Shown piece after piece: positions 55,675 to 64,000 of a stretch of DNA of 64,000 nt. The notes below the pieces were generated by a model. The model did not search any database, was not told the DNA's origin, and saw only the letters and a program-made list of their open reading frames with translations. The stretch's first letter is position 1, and each line of letters opens with the position of its first letter. This DNA comes from Erythroxylum novogranatense (taxonomy: Eukaryota; Streptophyta; Magnoliopsida; Malpighiales; Erythroxylaceae), in contig CM057225.1 of the NCBI GenBank assembly GCA_029891385.1, positions 11,755,060 through 11,819,059 on the forward strand, written 5' to 3'. A program made the position numbers and the translations under genes.

Positions 55675-56473
55675 ATCCAAATTGTTGACATCCGAAATGT
55701 TTGTCGACTGTTTCCAAGCATTCAATCAGTGGACTAATGATATGAAGAAATTCCAATATTATCCACAAAATCGGGGGTGATATGGACCAAAAGCAGTCAT
55801 CTTCCCTGGAGCAGATCCATTGACTACTTATTTATTATTTCAGAGTGGACTAGCAGATACAATCTACATCCAAGACCTCAAATTATTAGCAGACTTTCCA
55901 GCAGGATTAGTCAATGCAATCAAGCAATACAAGGATCGTTTTGCGAAAGAACGAGAATTATATATCAAAGTATACAGCAGTTATCCCATCTTCGAAGCAG
56001 CAGAAGCAGAAGAAGCAATTCATGCAGCCATTAAAGCACCAAGGATTGTATTTCTCCAAATTGGAGTTAACAATCTCCAATATCCACCAATTGATGAAGC
56101 ACCACAATATGAGTTCAATTGGGATTTGATTAACAAGTTCAAGTTGAACTGTCTCGAAGGAGTATATCATCAATGCATCAGGATTACGTCAGAATCAACA
56201 ACAAGGATTAATTATCGAGGAAATCAGATTATTATGACTTCAGCATATAAGAGTCCAATTTCTTCGAATGAATTACAGATTTTACAAAAGTTCAGAGCAC
56301 CATTTGATAATCTATCAGAATATTTCCAAGGCCTCAAGACAGCCTAGAAGGAAGCACTATGTAAGCAGATATAAGAATATCCAACACATCATTGTATGAT
56401 GTGTCCATCAGCTTCTAAAGCACCAGATGCCAACAATACTACTGATGACGACCTCGTCATTATTGAGGAATAA
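55626..56473 (+). pseudogene. Viral transactivator/viroplasmin (P6-like), C-terminal part
   Basis: From the break point (DLERINSVPSKALHE) through FVDCFQAFNQW, an in-frame TGA at 55778-55780, then a long open stretch to a TAG at 56345, a TAA at 56372, and the frame's end at 56471-56473. The tail has a CMMC pair and an acidic end. Position right before the promoter region fits the last gene of a caulimovirid. In CaMV, P6 forms the cytoplasmic viroplasm and permits reinitiation on polycistronic RNA. Assignment rests on the N-terminal half at 62521-63139, with which it is continuous on the circle. Confidence 0.8.
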
Positions 56474-56639
56474 TCAGTCGGTGGAAACCGACAAAAGCAC
56501 AAAAGCAATAATGTAGGTCTTTTAATTAAGACTATCCATTTGTAAATAGTTTTTTCCTTTTCTGGTAAAAGCGAATCTTTCGTTTTACCTTTCTTTCTGT
56601 CATTTCCTTTCTTTTCTTTTTCTTTATGTTTTATCAGTT

Positions 56640-56717
56640 CTTTTTACTTTATTCCTTTTTTTTTGTATAAATAGCTAGTCTGTATGCCTTCAGAAGACAC
56701 AATTAGATATCAATAAA
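56640..56717 (+). promoter_or_regulatory. Putative viral pregenomic RNA promoter and poly(A) signal
   Basis: TATAAATA at 56666-56673 follows a pyrimidine-rich tract. AATAAA at 56712-56717 lies only 46 bases after the TATA box, followed by CT-rich CTCTCTCTTC. This close promoter / poly(A) pairing in the large intergenic region, right after the transactivator gene, is the caulimovirid arrangement in which the terminally redundant RNA reads past the signal once. Start site inferred near 56700. Confidence 0.75.
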
Positions 56718-56967
56718 CTCTCTCTTCCTGAATTCTCTCTCTTTCGCGTTAAGTCTGAGATTGACGTTCAAGCGAGTTCTGAGAAATATCAGGTCAAGCG
56801 TTTATGATGTCTTTTTGTCACATTATTATCATATTATTATATTTGATTATTTATTTCATCATCCAAACCATTTATATGATTATTTATTTGAGTATTAAAA
56901 TCATACAGATGATCATTATCATATATAAACATTTCTTTTGAATAACTAATATTTGATTCATTTCAGC

Positions 56968-57273
56968 ATGGCATATTCATATTTTAACTATAAGCACGAG
57001 CTCAAGCAGTAGATTAAACGATTAGACTCACAAGAAGCACACTATAATAATCTGAAAGCAAAATATATAGCTCGCAATAAGAAAGCACATGACCCTAAGT
57101 TTCAAGTTCCAGAAACTCATCCATTATATGAAGAAGCTCAAAAAATTATGAAAACAACAGCTGTAATGATGAAGCAACCAGCCGAATTAATTCAGTTTTT
57201 AACTGAATGTAATCAGGAAATAACATCAGTTAGAAAATATCTTGCATCCAAGCTTTCTACTCTTATCAATTAA
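56968..57273 (+). pseudogene. Viral leader ORF A (101 codons, one stop)
   Basis: MAYSYFNYKHELKQ, then an in-frame TAG at 57010-57012, then open to TAA 57271-57273. Helical, lysine- and glutamine-rich, no recognised domain. It occupies the place of the small ORF VII of caulimoviruses, but I cannot show homology. Separated by three bases from the next ORF. Confidence 0.6.
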
Positions 57274-57276
57274 AGG

Positions 57277-57468
57277 ATGACTTATTTTGATTATCGAAGA
57301 CACCTTAAGCAACAAATAAAGTTTTATCAGGAAATAGAAAAAGAACAAAAGCAATTTATTTAATTATATAAAGAACATATAAATCTAGCTAAGCAACATC
57401 AGTATTCTCAACTTTTAATTAATGCACGCATTCTATTATATCGATACTATACATTTACAATTCAATAA
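57277..57468 (+). pseudogene. Viral leader ORF B (63 codons, one stop)
   Basis: MTYFDYRRHLKQQIKFYQEIE, a TAA at 57361-57363, then open to 57466-57468. Starts three bases after ORF A, a spacing suited to termination-reinitiation. Helical, function unknown. Confidence 0.55.
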
Positions 57469-57829
57469 AAGCGGATAGATTAGCACTTCAATATGACATA
57501 ACATTACTCATTGATTAATATGACTATTCAGGTTATCATACTTTTTAATTATTGCTTATATGCACTCATTTATCAATTATCCATTTATGCATGTTTAATT
57601 TTTATTTACAACGATTACTCTTATTTCTATTTTTAAGCATAATGTTAATTCCTTGAGATACTATTGTATTTTTCTTAGATGTTAGCCTTTATTATCTTAA
57701 TATTACTTTAGATTATCTATGGAGGATTATATTTCAATTAGATACAAATATAGCATATATAGTACGAAAGGGAGACGATGATATTATTTTTGACTTTAAT
57801 GATACACTTTATTGTTATGAATCGATAAT
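57469..57829 (+). other. Viral spacer between leader ORFs B and C
   Basis: About 360 bp, very AT-rich. A short ORF (MEDYISIRYKYS type, from about 57720) is the only reading frame of note. Possibly decayed leader. Confidence 0.5.
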
Positions 57830-58162
57830 ATGGACTTAGATGATGACATTAATAGTATAGATTTTGAGGATATAGATGAAGATATTAATTACAATTTAGA
57901 TTAAAATGAGTTGCCTATATGTTTAAATCTAAAAGATAAGATACAATATACACAACAAGCTATTAATCATTATCAAGATCATATTAATTATAATAAAGAA
58001 CATATTAATTATCTTATAATTATTGGAGTCAATAGAATAGGCAGACGACCTTATGAAGAACATTTATCAATAGTACAAGAATTACATCAATTATTTACCA
58101 CTCAACTACTCCTATTAGAACATCTTCGAAACAATATTCATCAATGCTATCACTCAATATGA
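57830..58162 (+). pseudogene. Viral leader ORF C (110 codons, one stop)
   Basis: Acidic start (MDLDDDINSIDFEDIDED), in-frame TAA at 57902-57904, then a helical part (QAINHYQDHINYNKEHINYL) to TGA 58160-58162. The stop overlaps the movement-protein ATG as ATGA (58159-58162), evidence that both belong to one translated series. No domain recognised. Confidence 0.6.
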
Positions 58163-58938
58163 ATTCCCAGTCTTCAGCTATATTAGATGTTGACAATTTA
58201 TAATTAACAGAATCATTAGGAACTTTTAAAGTTTCAACATTAATTAATCAAGAAAAACAAAAACAAATAGAAAAAGCCCAATTAGGTTATATTCAATTAT
58301 TAACAATACAAATTCTATTAAAATCCACTTTTCAAGAAGGAATAGATACCCCAATTAGAATGGCAATATTAGATGAACGAATGAACAACCTAAATGATCA
58401 GGTATTAGGAATGATGAATGGAAATTTACAATATGGAAAAATTAAATTTAATACCAGATTAAAACTAGGAATTTCTCTTTTATCATCAGAGTTAGACAAA
58501 ACCATTACTATAGCATACAAATTTTATAGAGATAATCTTATGACACAAGGACAATATCCGTTTTCATTAACTTACGAAATTAGTTATGCATTAACCAATT
58601 CTCATTATAGTATAGATTTTAAACATACCGAACAAATATATTTAGATCAATTATTCCAAGAAGTTGCAAAAGTAGGAATTAAAATTCAACCAAAAATTCA
58701 ACCTCTTCTAGCAATACAACAACCATTTTTTCAACCACCATTACTTGAAAGAAGACATTCTTTTTCTGAATCAGCTACTATAAATACTCCTCTTCTTAGA
58801 TCATCTTCTGTACGATATCAACGACCTATTTATATAGAATTACCAATTAGAATCACAGAACCAAATCAAAATAGACAATTAGATGAAATTCAAAATCAAA
58901 TCTCTACATTATCTACTTATTTAATTCAAAAATTATGA
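58159..58938 (+). pseudogene. Viral movement protein, 30K superfamily
   Basis: 259-codon frame with one early TAA at 58201-58203, otherwise open from 58204 to TGA 58936-58938. After the stop come LGTFKVS, then AILDERMNNL, LGMMNGNLQYGKIKF and YEISYALTNSHYSI, the caulimovirid 30K movement-protein signature (D-R motif, GNL-Y-K-F, SYALTNSHHS). The C-terminal third is a proline- and serine-containing tail. The family modifies plasmodesmata to let virions or complexes pass between cells. Its stop overlaps the next start as ATGA. Confidence 0.85.
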
Positions 58939-59144
58939 CAATACTTACCAGTCTCACACAACAATTAGACACTATAGTTCAAACTCAAGAAATATTAGAA
59001 CAAAGATTAGAAGCAATAATACAAACACAAATAGAAATTCTAGCCCGCATTCAACAAATAACCGAAAATAATAATATCAAGGGACCGCCCCCGAAAATGG
59101 TATCAGAGCTAGTAATTACTAAAATAACTAGAAAAAGAAATTAG
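58935..59144 (+). CDS. Small coiled-coil protein, virion-associated-protein-like
   Basis: 69 codons, fully open, starting in the ATGA overlap with the movement protein. Residues 5-50 form heptad-like helices rich in Gln, Ile and Leu (LDTIVQTQEILEQRLEAII), then NNIKGPPPK and a basic tail (KITRKRN). Size, coiled coil and basic C-terminus match the role of caulimovirid virion-associated proteins, which tetramerise and bind the capsid; homology is not demonstrable by eye. The tRNA primer site lies in its 3' part (59098-59109). Confidence 0.65.
   Translation: MTILTSLTQQLDTIVQTQEILEQRLEAIIQTQIEILARIQQITENNNIKGPPPKMVSELVITKITRKRN
59098..59109 (+). other. Viral Met-tRNA primer-binding site inside an ORF
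   Basis: TGGTATCAGAGC, 12 of 12 to the initiator-Met tRNA 3' end, coding MVSEL residues of the small coiled-coil ORF. It follows a GC-rich GGGACCGCCCCC patch, striking in this AT-rich virus. It is the only such match in the viral unit. Confidence 0.85.
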
Positions 59145-60706
59145 ATGCAGGATCACTCTATTGAAGATATTGAAAAGAGTATACAACAACAATTATTTGA
59201 AGTAACAGAATTAATCAACAAATTACATCTTACACCTTTGGAAACTACCGAACAGGTATGTCCAGTATTGTCTAAGGATCATAAAGATGAAACTATTATT
59301 GGATACGAATCAGATCAAGAAGTTTTTATGGAAAGAGATGAAAAACCAGAAAGTAGTAATACCCAAGAATTAAAGCTTAAAGGAAAATTAACTGGTGATA
59401 AACGGAAAAAAGACTTTCAACCTACAAATTATTCATGGATTCCTGAAAACAAAGATGATTTTTTAAATCAAAAAGGATATTATTATAAAGGATCAAAAAT
59501 TTGAAAATATCCATATGAATATAAACCCAAAATTGCAAAATTAGGATCAGATGGTATTCTAAATCTCGATTGTACTACTAATGTAGAAGAATTATTTCAA
59601 GAATGGTTTGCAAAAATATTATTACTATTACAAGTAGAAAATACATTTGGAGACGGAGCCGATAATAAAGATTCCCTTTGGAATTTTGTCATATACAAAA
59701 CAACAGGAAATGTACAAAACTTTTTACGAGAAAATGCTCACGCATTACAAAATACACCTCGTTATATTAGCCAAGTAAAAGATGAAGATACCTTTGATAT
59801 TATCGGAGAAGAAATATATAAAGAATTCTTTGGAAAAGATATTATTTTTCATCAAGCAGATATTAACAAAACAAATAGGTTAAAAGCATTAAGAAATTTA
59901 AATAATCTACACATTTGTGATATCTATTATCTCGATTCTTTTATTTGTGAATTTCAAAACATTATTATAAATTACCTCGAGTAGAACAAGAAATTTATAT
60001 TCATGTTTTTATTCAAAAATTACCATATCCATTTAACGTAAAAGTACAACAACAATTTTATGAAAAAATAGAAAATCATTCGATAGCTCACAATTTAGGA
60101 GGTGCTATATTAGTAACACGAGAATTATTAGTTGACTTTTGTCTAGAATCAAAACTTAAATAGACTTTAAAACATCAAAATTTAAAATTATGCTGTGAAC
60201 AAAATGCAGATGTACCACAACAATATGGATGTGAAAGAAGATCTAACAGAATTACTGATAGGAAGAAAAAATTTACTCCTAGATCAACATATAGAAAAAA
60301 CTATTCAAAGAAATGTTGATGGAAAAAATACAAACCCCAACACTATCAACCTAAAAAATACCCTAAATATTTTTGAAGATATCGATATAATCCTAAAAAT
60401 AGGAAAAAGCAACATTGTCCCCAAAAGAAAAAAGATTGCAAATGTTGGTTCTGTAAAGAAGAAGGCCATTATGCAAATGACTATCCTAAAAAGAAGGATA
60501 AACAATATAATAACAAAGTACAAATTTTGTATTCTATACTAGAAAACCAGTTAGAACCAATTGAATCAGACTATAATTCTGAAACTACTCTTTATATTTA
60601 TGAAATAGAACAATATTCCGATGAATCAACTAGCCAAGACTTTCAATCAAACACCGAATTCCAATTCAACTTTTATTCAAGTAATAGTCCAGAAAACAAA
60701 GACTAA
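59145..60706 (+). pseudogene. Viral coat protein, broken
   Basis: ATG follows the preceding TAG with no gap. N-terminus acidic and Ser/Glu-rich (ESDQEVFMERDEKPESS), TGA at 59502, capsid core (VEELFQEWF, NTFGDGADNKDSLWNFV, EEIYKEFFG), frameshift near 59955, then IHVFIQKLPYPFNVKVQQQFYEK, TAG 60161, TGA 60317 and 60374, a basic stretch and the knuckle CWFCKEEGHYANDY (60443-60484). The last CCHC cysteine is Tyr. An acidic tail ends at TAA 60704-60706, overlapping the protease ORF by about 85 bases in another frame. Coat proteins of this family package DNA and carry this knuckle for RNA binding. Confidence 0.85.
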
Positions 60707-62536
60707 AATAAATGCATATATAGATACAGGAGCTACTATTTGTATCGCATCAAGACAACTTGCATTAAAATGGAAAAAATTAAATAAACCATTACAAGTA
60801 AAAATAGCCGATGGAAGTTTTAACTCCATTTGGTATGTTAGTTATTATAATACTCTTATTATTGAAAATTATACCTTTATAGTTCCATTTATCTACCAGA
60901 AAGAATCAGGATTACCATTAACCATTGGAAATAATTTTCTCAAATTATATAACCTTTTTGTCAATATTTACATTATATCACTCTCTGAACACCTTATATC
61001 AAGGAAATCAATCAAAATCTATTATTCTATGCATACCTATCTATCATACCACTTATTATCAACAACTAAAATTGATTCATGAAAAACTCAACACATTACA
61101 TTTTTATTTACTTAACAATACTTCAATACAATTAGAAGTTGATACGCTTTTAGAACAAGTATGTAGTGAAAATCCACTAGATCCAGAAAAAAATCAAAAT
61201 ACTGAATTAATAGAAATAAAACTTAAAGATCCCCTTTAGGAAGTTAATATTAAAAACAATATTCCTTATACACCTCAAGATGTAAAAGAATTTATTCAAG
61301 AATGTAAAGAATTATTAGAAAAAGGATTAATTAGCCCTAGTACAAGTAAAAATTCAGCACCAGCTTTTTATGTCAATAATTCTGCAGAAAAGAAAAGAGG
61401 AAAAAGATGAATGGTTATTAACTATAGAAAATTAAATGAAGCAACAGTATGAGATGCTTATAAATTACCACGTAAAGATTATATTATCAATAAATTAAAA
61501 GGACACACTTGGTTTACAACATTAGATGCAAAATCAGGATACTGGCAACTTAGACTACACGATAATACAAAAGCATTAACGACATTCACTTGCCCTCCTC
61601 AAAAACATTATCAATGGAATGTATTAGCTTTTGGATTAAAACAAGCACCTAGTCTTTATCAACGGTTAATGGATAGTAATCTTGCAAAGATTAGAAGAAT
61701 TTATTTTATTTATATTGATGATATTATTATTTATTCTAATCAAGATAAATTAGATCACTTAAAGAAAGTTAAAGTAGTTTTACAACATTGTAAGGAGAAA
61801 GGATTAATCCTTAGCAAAAAGAAAGCAAAAATAGTAAAACAAACTATAGATTATTTAGGAATACAGTTTAATCATCATGGATATTTACAATTACAACCTA
61901 ATATTTTACAAAAATTACAAGAATTTCCAAATCAATTTTCGAATAGAAAACAAATTCAGCAATTCTTAGGATTATTGAATTATATATCTGATCAAGGTTT
62001 TTTGAAAGATTTAGCAAAAGAAAGACGAATATTACAGAAAAAATGTAGTACTAAACATTAATGGCAGTGGACCATGGCGGATACCGAAGTAGTACAACGA
62101 TTAAATAATCTCTGTAAGGAACTTCCTAAACTCTATAATTACCAGGTCAATGACCAATTACTCGTCTAGCTAGACGCAAGCATTGATACATGGGCAGGAT
62201 GCCTTTTAGCAAAACTGCCTAAGCACAAAAAGTACTATCTTAGCAAGTATATAAATGGGACGTTTAATTCTTCAAAATTAAATTACCCCATTCATGAAAA
62301 AGAAGCACTAGCCTGTCTCAAAACATTGAGAAAATGGTGAATTGATTTATTACCAGTGAAATTCACAATACGAACTGATTCTCAGTATTTGTGTGGATTC
62401 ACTAAGTATCATATAAGCACTAAGTATCATCAGGTGGCAGCTTGAACTAGGTCAGTATCAATTTTATATTCATTATATTAAAACAGCTAACAATTTTCTT
62501 GCAGATATATTAACAAGAGAATGGAAGGAGTTATAG
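60621..62536 (+). pseudogene. Viral protease-reverse transcriptase-RNase H, broken
   Basis: Protease: AYIDTGATICIAS with the catalytic DTGA (about 60720), open to 61082, then frameshift. RT frame: TAG 61237, KGLISPSTSKNSAPAF, TGA 61408 and 61450, WFTTLDAKSGYWQL, FGLKQAPSLYQR, catalytic YIDD at 61711-61722, KGLILSKKKAKI and FLGLLNYI, TAA 62059. RNase H: TAG 62167, LDASIDTWAGC, FNSSKLNYPIHEKEALA, TGA 62338, RTDSQYLCGF, a frameshift near an 18-bp duplication (62400-62430), then NNFLADILTREW and stop 62534-62536, overlapping the transactivator start. Caulimovirid type is clear from the KLNYPIHEKEALA and FTTLDAKSGYWQ wording. Confidence 0.93.
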
Positions 62537-63141
62537 CACAATTGGAAAGAACCATAGCATTAAAAGAAGCAGAATTGTTAGAATTACAAGTTCAAAGTAT
62601 GAATCTCCAAGTTAAGGCCGAAAGTATTACCGAAGAGTTAGACCGACTTAAAACCACACTTACTATGCTAAAAGACCAACCATCACTACCAGAAGCGTCG
62701 AAAAGAACCACGCCTTTATCAATTACCAAAGAAGAAACAACTACTCTTTTACCAAGAACCTCACCTGGACCTTCTACCATTACATCATCCTCAAGCACAC
62801 AACCTTCTGTAAAATTATCTACTATTCCCCAGAAAACGATAGACCAACAAGGATCCAAGCATTATGTGATTTACAATGGCCCATTTGTTGGCATTTATGA
62901 TCAATGGCTCAAAGCAACAATCCATATTACTGGCAAAAATAGTGTTATTCACAAGAGTTTCTAAAAAAAAAAACAGAAGCTGAAAAATCCTATCAGGAAT
63001 TTCAGCACCCAACATTAAGACCACAATACAAGATTATTTTAGCATCACCCGCACCACCAGCTTCAAAGATGATTTCTTTAGGCCAAGCAATAGATCTGGA
63101 AAGGATTAACTCCGTTCCATCCAAAGCACTGCATGAAGATT
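62521..63141 (+). pseudogene. Viral transactivator/viroplasmin, N-terminal part
   Basis: Starts inside the last codons of the RNase H ORF. N-terminal coiled coil (LERTIALKEAELLELQVQ), Ser/Thr/Pro linker, then HYVIYNGPFVGIYDQW, the caulimovirus viroplasmin (RNase H1 N-terminal-like) fold. A TAA at 62962-62964 with an 11-A run breaks the frame; the following sequence (KTEAEKSYQEFQHP) is in another frame and runs to the break point shared with 55626. On a circle it would continue at 55626-56473. Confidence 0.88.
63091..63139 (+). repeat. Viral terminal repeat, right copy (49 bp)
   Basis: Matches 55626-55674 with two substitutions; beyond it the sequence turns abruptly into GAT repeats. Confidence 0.92.
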
Positions 63142-63358
63142 ATTATGATGATGATGATGATGATGATGATGACGAGGAGGAGGAGGAGGATGATGATGAT
63201 TATGATTGTGATTATGATGACGATGACGATGATGATGATGATGACATCATTTTCATGATTATTATGATGATTATTATTATTATGATTATTATTATGATGA
63301 TGATGATGATGATGGTGATGATAATAATTATTATTATTATTATGATGATGATGATGAT
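63140..63358. repeat. Microsatellite (GAT)n/(GAG)n/(ATT)n right of the virus
   Basis: Blocks of GAT, GAG, GAT/GAC and ATT/ATG. It includes ATGACATCATTTTCAT (63241-63256), a one-mismatch copy of the 16 bases directly left of the virus (55610-55625). Confidence 0.95.
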
Positions 63359-64000
63359 TGTAACACCCCAACTCCCGTAAGACTCGGACTCAACATCGAT
63401 GGTGATATCCGAGTCCGTGCCTTACGAGGGTGGCGTGATACATCACTCAGTCAAATCACAGTATAATTTTTTTTTTCTTTGAATCATACACACATAATAA
63501 CTATTTTGCAGAAACAGTAATTTAATACAAGTCTAAAACATTTATACAGACATTTAGGAATACAATCTCATACAAAACTGTTCAGCTATTAATGCAGATG
63601 CAACTAATCTCGTCCCCTTCTATCACTCCGCGATCATAATACACCCGTTGCCTAACGGGGTATTCTTCTGATTCCTGCAAAATAATTGCAGATTGAGGGT
63701 GAGTTTTTGCAAACTCAATGAGTGACCATTATCAATGGTCCGCTCACTCAAGTACAGAATCAAATAATAACTTATGTTTTCATTCTTTCTATTTGATCTC
63801 ATTTTTTCAATTCCCATAGATCTATCTCTATCTCATAATACATTTTCTCAAGAATTCCCCATTTACATATTTACATAAATCTATATTCATACATCCCATT
63901 TCTCGATACAAAGTATTTCACTCGTTTCCTATTTAATTATCATATGGCTGTGATCTAGTGCCTAAACTGTCCCATCGATGGGCTCAATAATAGCTGACCC
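63359..64000 (-). repeat. Gypsy LTR E, 3' end, minus strand, runs off the window
   Basis: On the minus strand it ends ...GGGGTGTTACA at 63359. Antisense blocks CCACCCTCGTAAGGCACGG, ACTCGGATATCACCATCGAT, ACCCCGTTAGGCAACGGG and GACCATTGATAATGG match the order in the last 900 bp of LTR D (31150-31600). It joins the microsatellite directly. What follows is outside the window. Confidence 0.85.

Larger units (their letters stand above)
55626..63139 (+). mobile_element. Endogenous caulimovirid (pararetrovirus), genome-length and circularly permuted
   Basis: Viral ORFs run in one direction in caulimovirid order, but the transactivator gene is split: its N-terminal half lies at the right end and its C-terminal half at the left end. 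A 49-bp segment with two mismatches is shared by both ends (55626-55674 and 63091-63139). This is what one opened circle with a short terminal overlap would look like, unit length 7,465 bp, within the family range. Single copy of each gene. Most genes carry stops or frameshifts. Genus is not assigned: separate movement protein, coat protein and protease-RT ORFs resemble caulimo- and soymoviruses more than badna- or petuviruses. Confidence 0.92.

Noticed and set aside
55492..55780. Poly-Ile and poly-Met reading frames
   Set aside because: Translations of the TTA/GAT microsatellite; only the part from 55626 belongs to the viral transactivator.
63069..63380. Poly-Asp / poly-His ORFs
   Set aside because: GAT and GAG microsatellite translated on both strands.

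Overview
The window looks like nuclear DNA of a dicotyledonous plant. It is AT-rich, one host gene has seven GT-AG introns, and nearly everything else is nested LTR retrotransposons, solo LTRs and one integrated plant pararetrovirus. Species is not resolved from sequence alone.

Layout. 1-6467: decayed Ty3/gypsy chromovirus (protease, RT, RNase H, integrase, chromodomain), a 3.1-kb LTR, then a primer-binding site and leader, so internal-LTR-internal. 6468-19907: a minus-strand Sirevirus-like Ty1/copia remnant split at 7634/16498 by a solo gypsy LTR (7635-16492, TSD CCATT), itself split by a young gag-only copia element (8485-12839, TSD ATTTG). 19908-26185: an internally deleted chromovirus with LTRs of up to 3.7 kb. 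27537-31603: solo LTR, TSD TACAA. 32205-42022: near-complete minus-strand Sirevirus-like element, TSD TCAAG. 43503-45541: the only intact-looking host gene, an eight-exon RING-HC membrane E3 ligase of the APD type. 46667-47936: solo Sirevirus-like LTR. 51697-55065: solo gypsy LTR sitting in a copia gag remnant. 55626-63139: endogenous caulimovirid. 63359-64000: start of another gypsy LTR on the minus strand.

The most notable locus is the pararetrovirus. It appears to be one whole circular genome (7,465 bp unique) opened inside the transactivator gene, with a 49-bp terminal repeat at the two ends and trinucleotide microsatellites outside. Order from the promoter is: three small leader ORFs, a 30K-type movement protein, a coiled-coil virion-associated-protein-like ORF, coat protein, protease-RT-RNase H, then transactivator. 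Neighbouring ORFs are coupled by ATGA overlaps or short spacings. The Met-tRNA primer site lies inside the small coiled-coil ORF. Most frames carry stops, so this copy is defective.

The second notable signal is repeated structure inside the retrotransposon LTRs: tandem hairpins with CGGAA loops in the transcribed part of the young copia LTR, AGTCGACT palindrome arrays in two unrelated elements, GCACGATCGTGC arrays in gypsy LTRs at a matching position, and U3 tandem arrays in all Sirevirus-like LTRs. All calls come from reading the sequence; no database search was run.
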